Notes: a model not told the origin generated them from the letters alone. Shown: positions 9,605 to 18,288, counted from the stretch's first letter. The stretch is DNA of 64,000 bases from Streptomyces durmitorensis (GCF_023498005.1 NZ_CP097289.1:4464001-4528000); one strand, 5' to 3'. A program made the numbers and translations.

Positions 9605-11284
9605 GTGGCTGACCAGGAGGCCGAAGACCGAAAGCCACAGTCGGATGAGGCTCGGAGTGCGTTCACTCAGCCCACCGGCGTGATGCCGCAGCCACCGGCA
9701 CCCGAGGACGAGTCGCAGACGACCTCGGAGTTCGCGATCCCGACGGGTCTGCCGAACCTCGCGTCGGCGTCGACGACGCAGGAGACCGAGAAGTCGGCGT
9801 TCACCACGCCGCACACCTACAGCTCGCGCACCGCGCCTCCCGCCTTCACGCCCCCGCACGGCATACCCCTGGTGAAGCTCACCAAGGAGACGCCCTGGCA
9901 GGACCAGATGCGCACGATGCTGCGCATGCCGGTCGCCGAGCGGCCCACTCCGGAGGCCTCGCAGAAGCACGAGGACGAGGCAGGGCCCGCCGTGCCGCGC
10001 GTGCTCGACCTGACGCTGCGTATCGGCGAGCTGCTGCTCGCCGGCGGCGAGGGCGCCGAGGACGTGGAGGCGGCGATGTTCGCCGTCTGCCGCAGCTACG
10101 GCCTCGACCGCTGCGAGCCGACCGTGACGTTCACGCTGCTCTCGATCTCGCACCAGCCGTCCCTGGTGGACGACCCGGTCACGGCATCGAGGACCGTGCG
10201 CCGCCGTGGCACCGACTACACCCGTCTCGCGGCCGTCTTCCATCTGGTGGACGACATCAGCGACACGGACATCGACGTCTCTCTGGAGGAGGCCTACCGC
10301 CGCCTCGCGGGGATCCGCCGTAACCGCCACCCCTACCCCGGCTGGGCACTCACCGCGGCCAGCGGGCTGCTCGCGGGCTCGGCCTCCGTGCTCGTCGGCG
10401 GTGGCGCCCTGGTCTTCCTGGTCGCCGCCTTCGGCGCGATGCTCGGCGACCGTCTCGCCTGGCTGTGCGCGGGCCGCGGGCTTCCGGAGTTCTACCAGTT
10501 CGTGGGGGCCGCGATGCCGCCCGCCGCGATGGGCGTCACGCTGAGCGTCCTGCACTCCCAGGAGGTCAACGCGTCCGCGGTGATCACGGGTGGTCTCTTC
10601 GCGCTGATCCCGGGAAGAGCCCTGGTGGCGGGCGTTCAGGACGGCCTGACCGGCTACTACATCACCGCGGCCGCCCGCCTCCTGGAGGTCTGCTATCTCG
10701 TCGTGGGCATCGTCGTCGGCGTCCTGCTCGTGCTGTCGCTCGGCGTGATGCTGGACGCGACGAGCCTGAAGGCGGAGACGGCGTTCGTGGCGGTCGACTC
10801 GCGCCCGGTGATCCAGATCCTGGCGTCGATGGCGCTGAGTCTCGCCTTCGCGATACTGCTCCAGCAGGAACGTCACACCGTGCTGATCGTGACCCTCAAC
10901 GGCGGTATCGCCTGGGTCATGTTCGGGGCCCTCGCCCAGACGTCGATCGATCTCTCGCCGGTGGCGGCGACGGCCATCGCGGCCGGGCTCGTGGGCCTGT
11001 TCGGGCAGCTCTTCTCGCGCTACCGCTTCGCCTCTTCGCTGCCGTACGTCACCGCGGCCATCGGCCCGCTGCTGCCCGGCAGCGCGACGTACTTCGGTCT
11101 GCTGGCCCTCGCCCAGAACGACATGAACACGGGCATCAACTCGCTCACCAAGGCGGCGGCGACGGCCCTGGCCATCGCGATCGGCGTGAACCTGGGCAGC
11201 GAGGTCTCCCGCATGATCCTCAAGATCCCGGGCGCGACCACGGCGGCCAACCGCCGCGCGGCCAAGCGGACGCGCGGCTTCTGA
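9605..11284 (+). CDS. Threonine/serine exporter family protein (ThrE-like)
   Basis: A 559-residue membrane protein with the ThrE architecture. A soluble N-terminal ThrE domain (DUF1212, about residues 130-380) leads into a first block of membrane helices, and a ThrE_2/DUF3815 block follows (about 390-535). The first 125 residues are hydrophilic and rich in Pro, Thr and Glu. The family exports threonine and serine; the substrate here is inferred only. The GTG at 9605 is taken as start, with a weak purine-rich ribosome site. It stands alone, convergent with the DedA gene. Confidence 0.85.
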   Translation: MADQEAEDRKPQSDEARSAFTQPTGVMPQPPAPEDESQTTSEFAIPTGLPNLASASTTQETEKSAFTTPHTYSSRTAPPAFTPPHGIPLVKLTKETPWQDQMRTMLRMPVAERPTPEASQKHEDEAGPAVPRVLDLTLRIGELLLAGGEGAEDVEAAMFAVCRSYGLDRCEPTVTFTLLSISHQPSLVDDPVTASRTVRRRGTDYTRLAAVFHLVDDISDTDIDVSLEEAYRRLAGIRRNRHPYPGWALTAASGLLAGSASVLVGGGALVFLVAAFGAMLGDRLAWLCAGRGLPEFYQFVGAAMPPAAMGVTLSVLHSQEVNASAVITGGLFALIPGRALVAGVQDGLTGYYITAAARLLEVCYLVVGIVVGVLLVLSLGVMLDATSLKAETAFVAVDSRPVIQILASMALSLAFAILLQQERHTVLIVTLNGGIAWVMFGALAQTSIDLSPVAATAIAAGLVGLFGQLFSRYRFASSLPYVTAAIGPLLPGSATYFGLLALAQNDMNTGINSLTKAAATALAIAIGVNLGSEVSRMILKIPGATTAANRRAAKRTRGF

Positions 11285-11339
11285 CGCCGTACAGGATCGT
11301 TCGGCGCCTTACAGATTCGTTCGGCGCCGTACGGGCTCG

Positions 11340-12032
11340 CTACCGCTTGGCGTGCCGGCCGCGCGGTGCCGGGGCCGGCCCGGGGGCGTCGCCCTCGGCC
11401 GCGGCCGTCTTCTTGGACTTGCTGCGCGCCCGCAGGAACTCGATGACGATCGGCACCACCGAGATCAGGACGATCAGGATGAGGATCGCCTCGATGTTCT
11501 TGTGCACGAAGTCGATGTTGCCCAGCCATGCGCCGAGCAGCGTCACGCCCGCACCCCACAGGATGCCGCCGATGATGTTGAACGTGATGAACGAGCGGTA
11601 CCGCATGCCGCTGACGCCCGCGATGATCGGCGTGAACGTGCGCACGATGGGCACGAAGCGGGCCAGGACCAGGGACTTCGGGCCGTACTTCTCGAAGAAG
11701 TCGTGCGCCTTGACCACGTTCTCCTGCTTGAACAGCTTGGAGTCCGGGCGGTTGAAGAGCGAGGGGCCGACCTTCTTGCCGAAGAGATAGCCCGCCTGGT
11801 CGCCGAGGATCGCGGCGATGCAGATGAGGACGACACAGAGCCAGAGCGGGAAGTCCAGCTGCTTCGTCGTGATCAGCAGACCCGTCGTGAACAGCAGCGA
11901 GTCACCCGGCAGGAAGAAGCCGATGAGCAGGCCGGACTCGGCGAAGACGATCGCGAGCAGACCCCAGACCCCGAACGTGTTCAGGAGGTAATCCGGGTCC
12001 AGCCAGCTTGGTCCGAGCGCAAGCGTCGTCAC
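11340..12032 (-). CDS. DedA family membrane protein
   Basis: A 230-residue DedA/VTT-domain protein of the flippase-like family linked to membrane homeostasis. It shows the typical GLLIGFFLPGDSLLF motif near the N-terminus, the RFVPIVRTFTPIIAG segment, and four to five hydrophobic stretches. It ends in a basic tail (residues about 200-230). The GTG start at 12032 is preceded by AGGAG about nine bases upstream. It is convergent with the ThrE-like gene, separated by 55 bp. Confidence 0.9.
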   Translation of the reverse strand: MTTLALGPSWLDPDYLLNTFGVWGLLAIVFAESGLLIGFFLPGDSLLFTTGLLITTKQLDFPLWLCVVLICIAAILGDQAGYLFGKKVGPSLFNRPDSKLFKQENVVKAHDFFEKYGPKSLVLARFVPIVRTFTPIIAGVSGMRYRSFITFNIIGGILWGAGVTLLGAWLGNIDFVHKNIEAILILIVLISVVPIVIEFLRARSKSKKTAAAEGDAPGPAPAPRGRHAKR

Positions 12033-12168
12033 GGTTCCGGGCTCCTGAGGGTGAGAGGGCGATGCGGCGGGGACGGCCGCCCAAAGCTATCAACGCGAGG
12101 TGACGTGCCCAGGTTCCACTGCCCTTCCCAGGGTGCACTGTGCGTGATCTGAGACAAAGCTGTGTGCC

Positions 12169-12575
12169 ATGGGTATCGAAGATTTCGGCGGTGGCACCGA
12201 CCCGCACTCCGACGTACTGGTCGTGACGACGAACGACGTACCGGGGTACCGCGTACAACAGGTTATCGGTGAGGTCTTCGGCCTCACCGTGCTTCCCCAA
12301 GCTCTCGGCTGCGCTCGAGCAGGGGAGGCCCCAATCGCCACCTGGGCAGCCAGATCGGCGCGGGCCTCAAGTCCATGATCGGCGGCGAGCTGAAGGGCCT
12401 CACGAAGACGCTGGTGGAAACCCGGAACCAGGCCATGGAGCGCCTCATCGAGCAGGCTCGCGCGCGGGGCGCCAACGCGGTCCTGATGATGCGCTTCGAC
12501 GTCACCGAGGCCGCGGACGTGGGCACGGAGGTGTGCGCGTACGGGACAGCGGTGGTGATCGTCCAGGAGAGCTGA
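12169..12575 (+). pseudogene. UPF0145/YbjQ family gene interrupted by a short repeat
   Basis: The first 41 codons (12169-12291) encode the start of a YbjQ/UPF0145 protein, with VLVVTTNDVPGYRVQQVIGE and FGLTV. The rest of the family sequence (RHLGSQIGAGLKS, then MIGGELKG onward to VQES) resumes in another frame from 12336. About 41 bp of extra sequence sits between them and shifts the frame, so the upstream frame ends at a TGA at 12376-12378. The intact family protein is about 105-110 aa and of unknown function. The downstream half could still be translated from the ATG at 12375 (66 aa). Confidence 0.85.
12292..12332. repeat. Short palindromic repeat inserted in the UPF0145 gene
   Basis: A 41-base segment starting CTTCCCCAAGCTCTCGG and ending GGGGAGGCCCC forms an imperfect hairpin (TTCCCC/GGGGAG ends, GCTC/GAGC inside). 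It exactly separates two otherwise continuous parts of a conserved coding sequence. I recall similar sequences scattered in other Streptomyces genomes, but could not check this. Confidence 0.7.
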
Positions 12576-12576
12576 C

Positions 12577-12610
12577 GTAAGGGGCTTCCGCCACGGCGGA
12601 AGCCCCTTAC
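12577..12610. terminator. Bidirectional terminator between UPF0145 and tipA
   Basis: A perfect 16-bp inverted repeat (12577-12592 and 12595-12610) with a 2-base loop lies between two convergent genes. It can serve both strands. Confidence 0.85.
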
Positions 12611-12614
12611 GCGG

Positions 12615-13373
12615 TCACTGCTGCCGTGCGGCGTTGGCCCGGATCGCGTCCCTCAGGTGCTCGGCGAGACCCGGCCGCATGGAGTCGTAGAACTCCTTGA
12701 ACCGCTCGTCGGACACGTACATCTCGGCGAGGCCCTGGTGGATCTCGAAGGTGCACTCGTAGAACCACTTGGTGATGTGCTGCCGGTGTTCCTCGGCCAT
12801 GGCCACGGCCCGCTCGCCCGTCGCCGCCTCGCCGGCCGCCATGAGGGCGTCGTAGCGCTCTCCCCAGTCGGCGACCTCGGCCTGCATGCGTTTCCAGTCG
12901 TCCTTGGTGTAGCGGGCGGCCCGCCGCTGCGACTCGGCATAGGCGTCCGTGCCGCCCCAGCGCTCCTGCGCCTCCTGCGCGTGCTCCTCGGGATCCTTGT
13001 CCCCGAAGACCTCGAACTTCTCCTCGGGTGTGAGGTTGATGCCCATCTTCCGTGCCTCCATCGCGGTCTCGACGGCGGCGGCCATCTCCTGGAGCCTGGT
13101 GATCCGGGCGGTCAGCAGCTCGTGCTGGCGGCGCAGGTGCGCGCGCGGGTCCGTGTCCGGGTCGTCCAGGAGTGCCGCCACCTGGTCGAGGGGGAAGCCG
13201 AGCTCCCGGTAGAACAGGACCTGCTGCAGCCGGTCCAGGTCGGCGTCGCCGTAGCGCCGGTGGCCCGCGTGGCTGCGCTCGCTGGGCACGAGCAGGCCGA
13301 TCTCGTCGTAGTGGTGCAGCGTGCGCACCGTCACTCCGGCGAAACCGGCGACCTGTCCCACGGAGTAGCTCAT
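12615..13373 (-). CDS. tipA: TipA-type MerR regulator with thiopeptide-binding domain
   Basis: Residues 1-75 are a MerR winged helix (VTVRTLHHYDEIGLL), followed by a coiled coil. Residues 110-252 are the TipAS drug-binding domain. Length (252 aa) and sequence closely resemble S. lividans TipAL as I remember it. Met110 starts MGINLTPEEKFEVFG, and its codon (13044-13046) has an internal ribosome site GGAGG eight bases upstream, so a separate TipAS-like product is likely. Cys207 is kept (FYEC), but the position aligned with Cys214 of TipA is Gly. TipA senses thiopeptides and activates its own promoter. The main start is ATG 13373 with GGGAG upstream. Confidence 0.93.
   Translation of the reverse strand: MSYSVGQVAGFAGVTVRTLHHYDEIGLLVPSERSHAGHRRYGDADLDRLQQVLFYRELGFPLDQVAALLDDPDTDPRAHLRRQHELLTARITRLQEMAAAVETAMEARKMGINLTPEEKFEVFGDKDPEEHAQEAQERWGGTDAYAESQRRAARYTKDDWKRMQAEVADWGERYDALMAAGEAATGERAVAMAEEHRQHITKWFYECTFEIHQGLAEMYVSDERFKEFYDSMRPGLAEHLRDAIRANAARQQ
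13044..13060 (-). promoter_or_regulatory. Internal ribosome site and start for TipAS
   Basis: On the minus strand GGAGG lies eight bases before the in-frame ATG at 13044-13046 inside tipA. This is the arrangement that yields the abundant short TipAS protein in S. lividans. Translation from here would give 143 residues containing only the ligand-binding domain. Confidence 0.65.
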
Positions 13374-13407
13374 GGCTGGCTCCCGCCTCTCTCTCGGTAC
13401 GCGTTTC

Positions 13408-13438
13408 AGCCTGAATCCTCACGCCACGTGAGGTGCAA
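13408..13438 (-). promoter_or_regulatory. tipA promoter and TipA operator
   Basis: The minus strand reads a -35 TTGCAC (13433-13438), a 19-bp spacer and a -10-like CAGGCT (13408-13413). The inverted repeat CCTCACG-N3-CGTGAGG (13417-13433) lies mostly in the spacer and overlaps the -35. A 19-bp spacer with a dyad is the hallmark of MerR-activated promoters. The sequence matches the S. lividans tipA promoter as I recall it. Confidence 0.85.
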
Positions 13439-13530
13439 GTGCAGAGCCCGGCCGCCGCCCATATCCTCGCCAGCAGGGACATGAAAGCCCCGTACGGGGA
13501 CAGAGAACCTCAGCCCCGAGGAGACCGCTC

Positions 13531-14952
13531 ATGCCGCTCCATCACAGCGAGGACCCGAAGGGCGACCCCAAGAAGCGCGCCCTCTCGGTGAACCCCTTCT
13601 ACGGAGAGGCCAACCCGGTCAGCGGCATGACCGAGGCACCGCCCAAGCACCGCCTCCCCGACGGGCCGCTGCCGCCCACGACGGCGTACCAATTGGTGCA
13701 CGACGAGCTGATGCTGGACGGCAACTCACGCCTCAACCTCGCCACCTTCGTCACGACGTGGATGGAGCCGCAGGCCGGCGTCCTCATGGCCGAGTGCACG
13801 GACAAGAACATGATCGACAAGGACGAGTACCCGCACACCGCCGAGCTGGAGCGGCGCTGCGTGGCCATGCTCGCCGACCTGTGGCGGGCGCCGGATCCCT
13901 CGGGCGCCGTCGGCTGCTCGACGACCGGGTCCAGCGAGGCGTGCATGCTCGCCGGGATGGCGCTCAAGCGCCGCTGGGCCAAGAAGAACAGCGACCGCTA
14001 CCCCTCCCCCACCGCACGCCCCAACCTCGTCATGGGCGTCAACGTCCAGGTCTGCTGGGACAAGTTCTGCAACTTCTGGGAGGTCGAGGCGCGCCAGGTC
14101 CCCATGGAGGGCGACCGGTACCACCTCGACCCGGTGGCCGCCGCCGAGCTCTGCGACGAGAACACGATCGGCGTCGTGGCGGTGCTCGGCTCCACCTTCG
14201 ACGGGTCGTACGAGCCGGTGGCCGAGCTCTGCGCGGCCCTCGACGACCTCCAGGAGCGCACCGGGCTCGACATCCCCGTGCACGTCGACGGCGCGTCCGG
14301 CGCGATGGTGGCGCCCTTCATCGACGAGGACCTGGAGTGGGACTTCCGCCTCCCGAGGGTGGCGTCGATCAACACGTCGGGCCACAAGTACGGCCTGGTC
14401 TATCCGGGCGTCGGCTGGGCGCTGTGGCGGGACGCGGACTCGCTGCCGGAGGAGCTGGTGTTCCGGGTGAACTACCTCGGCGGTGACATGCCGACCTTCG
14501 CGCTGAACTTCTCCCGGCCGGGTGCGCAGGTCGTCGCGCAGTACTACACGTTCCTGCGCCTGGGCCGCGAGGGCTACCGCGCCGTCCAGCAGGCCGCCAG
14601 GGACGTCGCCCGCGGCCTCGCGGACCGCGTCGAGGCGCTCGGCGACTTCCGGCTGATCACCCGCGGCGACCAGCTGCCGGTGTTCGCCTTCACGACGCGG
14701 GACGACGTGAAGGCGTACGACGTCTTCGACGTGTCCCGGCGGCTTCGCGAGCGCGGCTGGCTGGTCCCCGCGTACACCTTCCCGGCCCACCGCGAGGATC
14801 TGGCGGTGCTCCGCGTGGTCTGCCGCAACGGCTTCACGGCCGACCTCGCGGAGCTCTTCCTGGCCGATCTGAGCAGCCTGGTGCCCGAACTGCGGGAGCA
14901 GCCACACCCCTTCACGCGGGACAGGGACGCGGCCACCGGGTTCCACCACTAG
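13531..14952 (+). CDS. gad: Glutamate decarboxylase
   Basis: A PLP-dependent enzyme converting glutamate to GABA, consuming a proton. The PLP lysine lies in TSGHKYGLVYPG (about residue 285), with PLP-phosphate contacts CSTTGSSEA and the substrate-pocket start FYGEANPVSGM. At 473 aa it is full length for the GadB type. The ATG at 13531 follows GAGGAG at 13517-13522. It is divergent from tipA with about 90 bp between the tipA operator and this start. No antiporter gene is adjacent, so an acid-resistance role is not supported locally. Confidence 0.94.
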   Translation: MPLHHSEDPKGDPKKRALSVNPFYGEANPVSGMTEAPPKHRLPDGPLPPTTAYQLVHDELMLDGNSRLNLATFVTTWMEPQAGVLMAECTDKNMIDKDEYPHTAELERRCVAMLADLWRAPDPSGAVGCSTTGSSEACMLAGMALKRRWAKKNSDRYPSPTARPNLVMGVNVQVCWDKFCNFWEVEARQVPMEGDRYHLDPVAAAELCDENTIGVVAVLGSTFDGSYEPVAELCAALDDLQERTGLDIPVHVDGASGAMVAPFIDEDLEWDFRLPRVASINTSGHKYGLVYPGVGWALWRDADSLPEELVFRVNYLGGDMPTFALNFSRPGAQVVAQYYTFLRLGREGYRAVQQAARDVARGLADRVEALGDFRLITRGDQLPVFAFTTRDDVKAYDVFDVSRRLRERGWLVPAYTFPAHREDLAVLRVVCRNGFTADLAELFLADLSSLVPELREQPHPFTRDRDAATGFHH

Positions 14953-14967
14953 GCCCGCACGGCGTCA

Positions 14968-15795
14968 TTACTTACTGAGCGCCCCGAACCTGCGCACCGC
15001 GAGCGGCATGAACACCCCCACGAGCACCAGGGGCCACACCACGGCCATCAGCCCCGCGTGCTCGGCGGCCCACGAAGTGCCCACCACCCCGGGGTCGTTG
15101 CCGAACAGGTCGCGCACCGCCGTGGCCGTCGCCGACATCGGGTTCCACTCCACGGTCGCGCCGAGCCAGCCGGGCATGTTCTGCGGGACCGTGAAGGCGT
15201 TGGAGAGGAAGCCGACCGGCCAGACCAGGATCTGCACAGCCATGACCAGCTCCGGCCTGCCCGCGACCATCGCCAGGTGGATGCCGATCCACAGCATCGC
15301 GAACCGCAGCAGGAGCAACAGCCCGACGGCCCCGAGCACCGCGCCGAACGAGCCGTGCCACCGCCAGCCGATCACGAGGCCGACGCCGATCATGACGATC
15401 AGCGAGACGAGCGACTGCAGCATGTCCGCGACCGAACGCCCCACCAGGACCGCCCCGTTGGTCATCGGCATGGCACGGAAACGGTCGATCACCCCCTTGT
15501 TCAGGTCCTGCGTGACGGCGACCATCGTCGCGTCCAGGCCGAAGGTCATGGTGAGCGCGAACATGCCGGGCACGAGGAACTCGGCGTAGGTGCCCGCGAT
15601 GCCCTTCCCGCCGCCGATCAGGAAGTTGAACATCAGCAGGAACATCACCGGGAAGACCAGGCCGACGAGCACCTGCACCGGCTGCCTTGCCCAGTGGGCG
15701 AGTTCGCGCCGCGTCATGGTCCAGGAGTCGATCGCCGCCCACCTGACGGGCGCGCCGCTCGCCGCCGGAGTGCGGCTGATCGTCGTCGTGCTCAC
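14968..15795 (-). CDS. ABC transporter permease (DrrB-like, ABC-2 type)
   Basis: A 275-residue membrane subunit with six predicted helices, of the ABC2/daunorubicin-resistance permease type. The segment [23 protein letters not shown] is the conserved cytoplasmic loop of this family. The GTG start overlaps the stop of the ATPase gene by four bases, so they are translationally coupled. Together they form an exporter of unknown substrate. The PadR gene upstream, with matching palindromes, indicates the likely control. Confidence 0.92.
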   Translation of the reverse strand: MSTTTISRTPAASGAPVRWAAIDSWTMTRRELAHWARQPVQVLVGLVFPVMFLLMFNFLIGGGKGIAGTYAEFLVPGMFALTMTFGLDATMVAVTQDLNKGVIDRFRAMPMTNGAVLVGRSVADMLQSLVSLIVMIGVGLVIGWRWHGSFGAVLGAVGLLLLLRFAMLWIGIHLAMVAGRPELVMAVQILVWPVGFLSNAFTVPQNMPGWLGATVEWNPMSATATAVRDLFGNDPGVVGTSWAAEHAGLMAVVWPLVLVGVFMPLAVRRFGALSK

Positions 15796-16766
15796 ACGGC
15801 CTCCTTCGTACGTTCCTGGTGATCGGCACGGCCTGTCCGGTCCTCCGCGGGGCCCGTCAGGCGCAGGAAGACCTCGTCGAGCGTCGGCCTGCGCACCGCG
15901 ATGTCCTCCGCCTCGACCCCGGCCTCCCGCAGGGCCTGCACGACCCCGGTGAGCGCCGCCATCCGGTCCACCACCGGCGCGCTGGCAAGGCGCCGGTCCG
16001 CGTCAAGGGTGGCGTCGCCGGGCAGCAGCCGTGCGGCGAGCTCCAGTTGGGCCGCGTCCCGCACCACCACGTCGATCCGGTCGCCGCCCGTCCTGGTCTT
16101 CAGCTCGTCCGCCGTGCCGTCCGCGATGACCCGGCCCCGGTCGATCACCGAGATGCGGTGGGCGAGCTGGTCCGCCTCTTCGAGGTACTGCGTGGTCAGC
16201 AGCACCGTCGTACCGCCGTCGACCAGCGAGCGCACCGCGTCCCAGACCTCCGTGCGGCCCCGCGGGTCCAGGCCCGTGGTCGGCTCGTCCAGGAACAACA
16301 CCTCGGGCTCCGTGATGAGCGAGGCCGCGAGGTCCAGGCGGCGCCGCATGCCGCCGCTGTACTGCTTGACCGCCTTGCGGCCCGTGTCCCCGAGCCCGAA
16401 GCGCTCCAGGAGCTCGTCGGCCCGCACGCCCGCGCGCCGGGCGCCCAGGTGGTAGAGCCGCCCGAACATGTCCAGGTTCTGCCGGCCGCTCAACTCCTCG
16501 TCCAGGGCCGCGTGCTGGCCGAGCAGGCCGATGCGCCTGCGCACCTCGTCCGGCTGCCTGCGCACGTCGTACCCGGCGACCTCCACCCGGCCCTCGTCCG
16601 CCCGCAGCAGCGTGGCGAGCACCCGCACCGCCGTGGTCTTGCCCGCGCCGTTCGGGCCGAGCACGCCGTGCACCGTGCCGCGCCCGACCGCCAGGTCCAG
16701 GCCGTCAAGGGCCCGCTTCTCCCCGTACCGCTTCCGTGCGCCCTCGACGACGATCGCGTCCGTCAT
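15792..16766 (-). CDS. ABC transporter ATP-binding protein (DrrA-like)
   Basis: The 324-residue ATPase partner of the DrrB-like permease. Walker A GPNGAGKT (from about residue 38), signature YSGGMRRR, Walker [13 protein letters not shown] and the DrrA-type C-terminal extension ([10 protein letters not shown] onward) are visible. ATG 16766 is chosen because GGAGGGA lies seven bases upstream; an earlier in-frame start at 16802 runs through an operator. Substrate unknown: the DrrA name reflects family likeness only and does not imply anthracycline resistance. Confidence 0.94.
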   Translation of the reverse strand: MTDAIVVEGARKRYGEKRALDGLDLAVGRGTVHGVLGPNGAGKTTAVRVLATLLRADEGRVEVAGYDVRRQPDEVRRRIGLLGQHAALDEELSGRQNLDMFGRLYHLGARRAGVRADELLERFGLGDTGRKAVKQYSGGMRRRLDLAASLITEPEVLFLDEPTTGLDPRGRTEVWDAVRSLVDGGTTVLLTTQYLEEADQLAHRISVIDRGRVIADGTADELKTRTGGDRIDVVVRDAAQLELAARLLPGDATLDADRRLASAPVVDRMAALTGVVQALREAGVEAEDIAVRRPTLDEVFLRLTGPAEDRTGRADHQERTKEAV

Positions 16767-16792
16767 CCGTCTCCCTCCGAGTCCGCGCCACC

Positions 16793-16814
16793 CCGTAGTC
16801 AAACTTGACTACGG
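16793..16814. promoter_or_regulatory. Palindromic operator upstream of the DrrAB-like operon
   Basis: A perfect dyad with 10-bp arms, CCGTAGTCAA-AC-TTGACTACGG, lies 27 bp upstream of the ATPase start. It shares the core TCAA-N2-TTGA with two other sites flanking the PadR gene. Confidence 0.75.
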
Positions 16815-16850
16815 ACTCAACGCGAAGGAAGGTATCCCCGAATCTGCAAT

Positions 16851-16866
16851 TAGTCAAACTTGATCA
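16851..16866. promoter_or_regulatory. Second, weaker copy of the PadR-type operator
   Basis: TAGTCAAACTTGATCA keeps the TCAA-AC-TTGA core of the stronger site at 16793-16814, which starts 58 bp away. It lies between the PadR stop and the ATPase promoter. Confidence 0.55.
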
Positions 16867-16886
16867 GCGGCCACCCCCGGCACCGC

Positions 16887-17528
16887 TCAGCGATCGTCCT
16901 CCGCGTGCGTCTCCCCGGACGCGAACGGGTTCTCCTCGCCCTCACCGAGGATGCCCACGAACGGCTCACCCTCCCCCGCGAACGTGTACGCACCGCCCTC
17001 GATCCGCTTGATCAGGCCGCGCGTCCACTCCACGCCGCCGTCGGCCGTGTGGACCCAGAGGTTCATGATCTCGCCGATGTGCCCGAGCTGCTCCGGGCCG
17101 TCCTCGGGGGTGTAGTACTCCGTGACGGATCTGCGCCAGTCCTCGATGCCCCGCACCCGCTGCCTGAGCAGATCGACCGCCTCGTCGCGGGGCAGGTCGA
17201 CGATGAAGCCGAGGGCCGCCGAGAGCATGTCGGGGCGCTGGTCGTACGAGACGAGGTTGGACCGGAGCAGGTTCAGGAACTCCTCGGTGCCCGCCTCCGT
17301 GATCTCGTACTCCGTGCGGGGCGGGCCGCCCGCCGTCGACGGGGCGATCTCGTGCGCGAGCAGCAGGCCCTGCTTGGCCATCTGCTTCAGGGCGTGGTAG
17401 ATCGAGCCGGGCTTGGCGTTGGACCACTCATGGGCGCCCCAGTACTCCAGGTCGTTGCGCACCTGATAGCCGTGGGCCCGCCCGTGCTGACGGACGGCGC
17501 CGAGGACCAGCAGTCGGATCGCCGACAT
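16887..17528 (-). CDS. PadR family transcriptional regulator
   Basis: A 213-residue PadR regulator. The winged helix spans about residues 1-90, with LGAVRQHGRAHGYQVRNDLEY, GSIYHALKQMAKQGLL and TEYEITEAG; a C-terminal dimerisation domain follows. A strong ribosome site (GGAGG) lies eight bases before the ATG at 17528. PadR proteins usually repress adjacent exporter genes until a toxic ligand binds, and this gene sits upstream of a DrrAB-like exporter on the same strand. Matching palindromes in front of both genes suggest it represses itself and the transporter. Confidence 0.92.
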   Translation of the reverse strand: MSAIRLLVLGAVRQHGRAHGYQVRNDLEYWGAHEWSNAKPGSIYHALKQMAKQGLLLAHEIAPSTAGGPPRTEYEITEAGTEEFLNLLRSNLVSYDQRPDMLSAALGFIVDLPRDEAVDLLRQRVRGIEDWRRSVTEYYTPEDGPEQLGHIGEIMNLWVHTADGGVEWTRGLIKRIEGGAYTFAGEGEPFVGILGEGEENPFASGETHAEDDR

Positions 17529-17549
17529 CGGGCCACCTCCTTCTCGCTT

Positions 17550-17567
17550 CTAATCAACTTTGATTAG
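17550..17567. promoter_or_regulatory. Palindromic operator upstream of padR
   Basis: A perfect 8-bp dyad CTAATCAA-CT-TTGATTAG starts 22 bp upstream of the PadR start codon and shares the TCAA-N2-TTGA core with the sites at 16793-16814 and 16851-16866. It is probably the autoregulatory operator. Confidence 0.75.
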
Positions 17568-17576
17568 AGTAGCGGC

Positions 17577-17689
17577 ATGGCCGAGACAATGATCCCCTTG
17601 TTCCCCTGCCGCGAGCTCGGCGAGTCCAAGGAGGACCACGCGGCCGCCGCCGGGCGGAGATGGCCGCGCACCTCACCGAGGAGCCTTAG
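17577..17689 (+). pseudogene. Remnant of a glyoxalase/VOC-type gene
   Basis: An ATG at 17577 opens MAETMIPLFPCREL, which resembles the N-terminus of Streptomyces VOC/glyoxalase proteins (MAETTIPLLPCR...). Similarity then stops. In another frame the segment ends RAEMAAHLTEEP with a TAG at 17687-17689. This looks like a gene reduced to both ends by internal deletion. It lies divergent from padR next to its operator. Recognition of the family is from memory and rests on 14 residues. Confidence 0.4.
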
Positions 17690-18231
17690 CCCCAGCTCTC
17701 GCCGCGCTCCTGGGCCACCAGCTCGAAGGCCGTCCTGCCGTCGAGCGTCTCGCGGATGATGTCGGCGTGGCCCGAGTGCCGGGACATCTCGGTGATCAGG
17801 CGGAGCAGCACCCACCGCATCGACACGTCCTCCTTCGGGAACCACGGCTCGTCGGGGAGCGCGAAGGTCGCGTCGAGCGTGGGCAGGGAGCGGATGAACT
17901 CCTCGGTGCGCTCGGCGACTTGACCCCAGTACGCGAGCACCGACTCGACCGTCTCGCCCTCGATCAGGCAAAAGCACTCGTCCCAGTTCGCCTCGGTGCG
18001 CTCGATCGCGGGGGCGACGCCCTTCGCCCGCGAGATCCAGCCCTCCTCGACCTCCGCGACATGCTTGAGCAGCCCGGAGAGCGAGAGCTCGCTGGCGCTC
18101 GGCCTGGTGGCCGCCTGCTCGTCGGTCAGGCCGAGCAGGGCCCGCCGGATGCCGCCGCGCTCGGCGTCGAGGAAGGCGAGCAGCGCGCCGCGCTCGTCAC
18201 CGGGGGCCTCTGCGTTGACGTGGGTGACCAT
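17686..18231 (-). CDS. DinB family protein (DUF664)
   Basis: A 181-residue DinB/DUF664 four-helix protein. It shows the typical EERGGIRRALLGLTDEQAA-like opening, HVAEVEEGW (metal-ligand His), and a late RHSGHADIIRE with the other conserved His residues. Members include mycothiol-dependent metal enzymes; the reaction here is unknown. The ATG at 18231 is used (GTG-free start, MVTHVNAEAP). A long palindrome lies 58 bp upstream. Confidence 0.85.
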   Translation of the reverse strand: MVTHVNAEAPGDERGALLAFLDAERGGIRRALLGLTDEQAATRPSASELSLSGLLKHVAEVEEGWISRAKGVAPAIERTEANWDECFCLIEGETVESVLAYWGQVAERTEEFIRSLPTLDATFALPDEPWFPKEDVSMRWVLLRLITEMSRHSGHADIIRETLDGRTAFELVAQERGESWG

Positions 18232-18288
18232 GGGGTCCGCCTCTCCGAGCCTGTGGAGCCTGCCGGGCTTTCCGACACCACTGACGTT

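Noticed and set aside
13531..14952. Acid-resistance locus based on glutamate decarboxylase
   Set aside because: No glutamate/GABA antiporter or acid-regulator gene is adjacent.
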